DNA of 21,771 bases from a virus. The translations under genes and the position numbers were made by a program. The stretch covers positions 1-21,771 of the IMG/VR virus record IMGVR_UViG_3300022220_000027; one strand, written 5' to 3'. The notes beneath the pieces are model-generated. The model was given only the letters and a program-made list of their open reading frames with translations. It was not told the origin of the DNA and did no database searches. Shown piece after piece: positions 21,727 to 21,771 of the stretch (position 1 is the stretch's first letter; each line of letters opens with the position of its first letter).

Positions 21727-21771
21727 AAATTAAATCCTGCCTAAGAATCAGGGCGTTTATAAAAGAAAAGG
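21727..21771 (-). promoter_or_regulatory. AT-rich leader of the structural operon, possible promoter
   Basis: The 45 bases before the terminase small subunit gene are much richer in A and T than the rest of the window. On the minus strand they contain TTTTATAAA, which could serve as a -10 element, and the AGGATTTAATTT ribosome binding region. Any -35 element would lie outside the window, so a promoter is only suggested. Confidence 0.35.

Noticed and set aside
1-21771. tRNA genes, CRISPR arrays, insertion sequences, integrase or attachment sites
   Set aside because: I looked for cloverleaf arms, spaced repeats, transposase or recombinase motifs and flanking inverted repeats and saw none. The only strong repeat array is inside the fibre gene.

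Overview
The window is part of the genome of a tailed double-stranded DNA phage, most likely a siphovirus. The evidence is a complete HK97-type head module, a head-tail connector set, a tail terminator, a tail tube protein, frameshifted tail chaperones and a short tape measure, with no sheath or baseplate genes of a contractile tail. No integrase, repressor, tRNA, rRNA, CRISPR array or insertion sequence was seen. A family A DNA polymerase without lysogeny genes suggests a lytic phage, but the window is only part of the genome. The DNA is GC-rich by eye. Nothing in it names the host.

Left end, plus strand (1-2153): the C-terminal polymerase domain of a replicative family A DNA polymerase, cut by the window edge, then four small overlapping genes of unknown function. 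This transcript meets the opposing one at about 2.14 kb, where the last genes of the two clusters overlap tail to tail.

The rest (2136-21726) is one long minus-strand cluster, read from high to low coordinates. Head: terminase small and large subunits, portal, prohead protease and major capsid protein (21.7-16.5 kb). Then comes an unusual block (16.4-10.5 kb): a small post-capsid protein, a Rossmann-type protein with a broken or shifted reading frame, a SAM methyltransferase and a GT-B-like glycosyltransferase. Three small probable virion proteins, a 663-residue LamG protein with 16 tandem 23-residue repeats, and a small beta-sandwich protein follow. Connectors and tail (10.5-6.4 kb): phiE125 gp8/HK97 gp6-like connector, head-tail adaptor, gp10-like protein, tail terminator, tail tube, chaperone pair and tape measure. 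Tail tip and adhesins (6.4-2.7 kb): four proteins, including a probable beta-solenoid and a propeller-plus-Ig-like protein. The cluster ends with two small membrane-protein genes that are candidate lysis or envelope genes. No endolysin is visible.

Most genes overlap by 1-11 bases (often ATGA or GTGA), so translation is probably coupled throughout.

Four points stand out. (1) GATC is almost absent from the backbone (10 sites in about 18.8 kb by hand count) but abundant in two islands, 12001-13757 (20 sites) and 2742-3911 (6 sites). This points to recent acquisition of surface-exposed genes by a phage under selection against GATC. (2) A perfect hairpin lies between a strong Shine-Dalgarno sequence and the start codon of the gene after the capsid gene, an arrangement that could act as a split ribosome binding site. 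(3) The Rossmann-type gene has coding sequence upstream of any start codon, in a frame that overlaps the preceding gene. (4) A textbook in-frame GGGAAAC slippery site joins the two tail chaperone frames.
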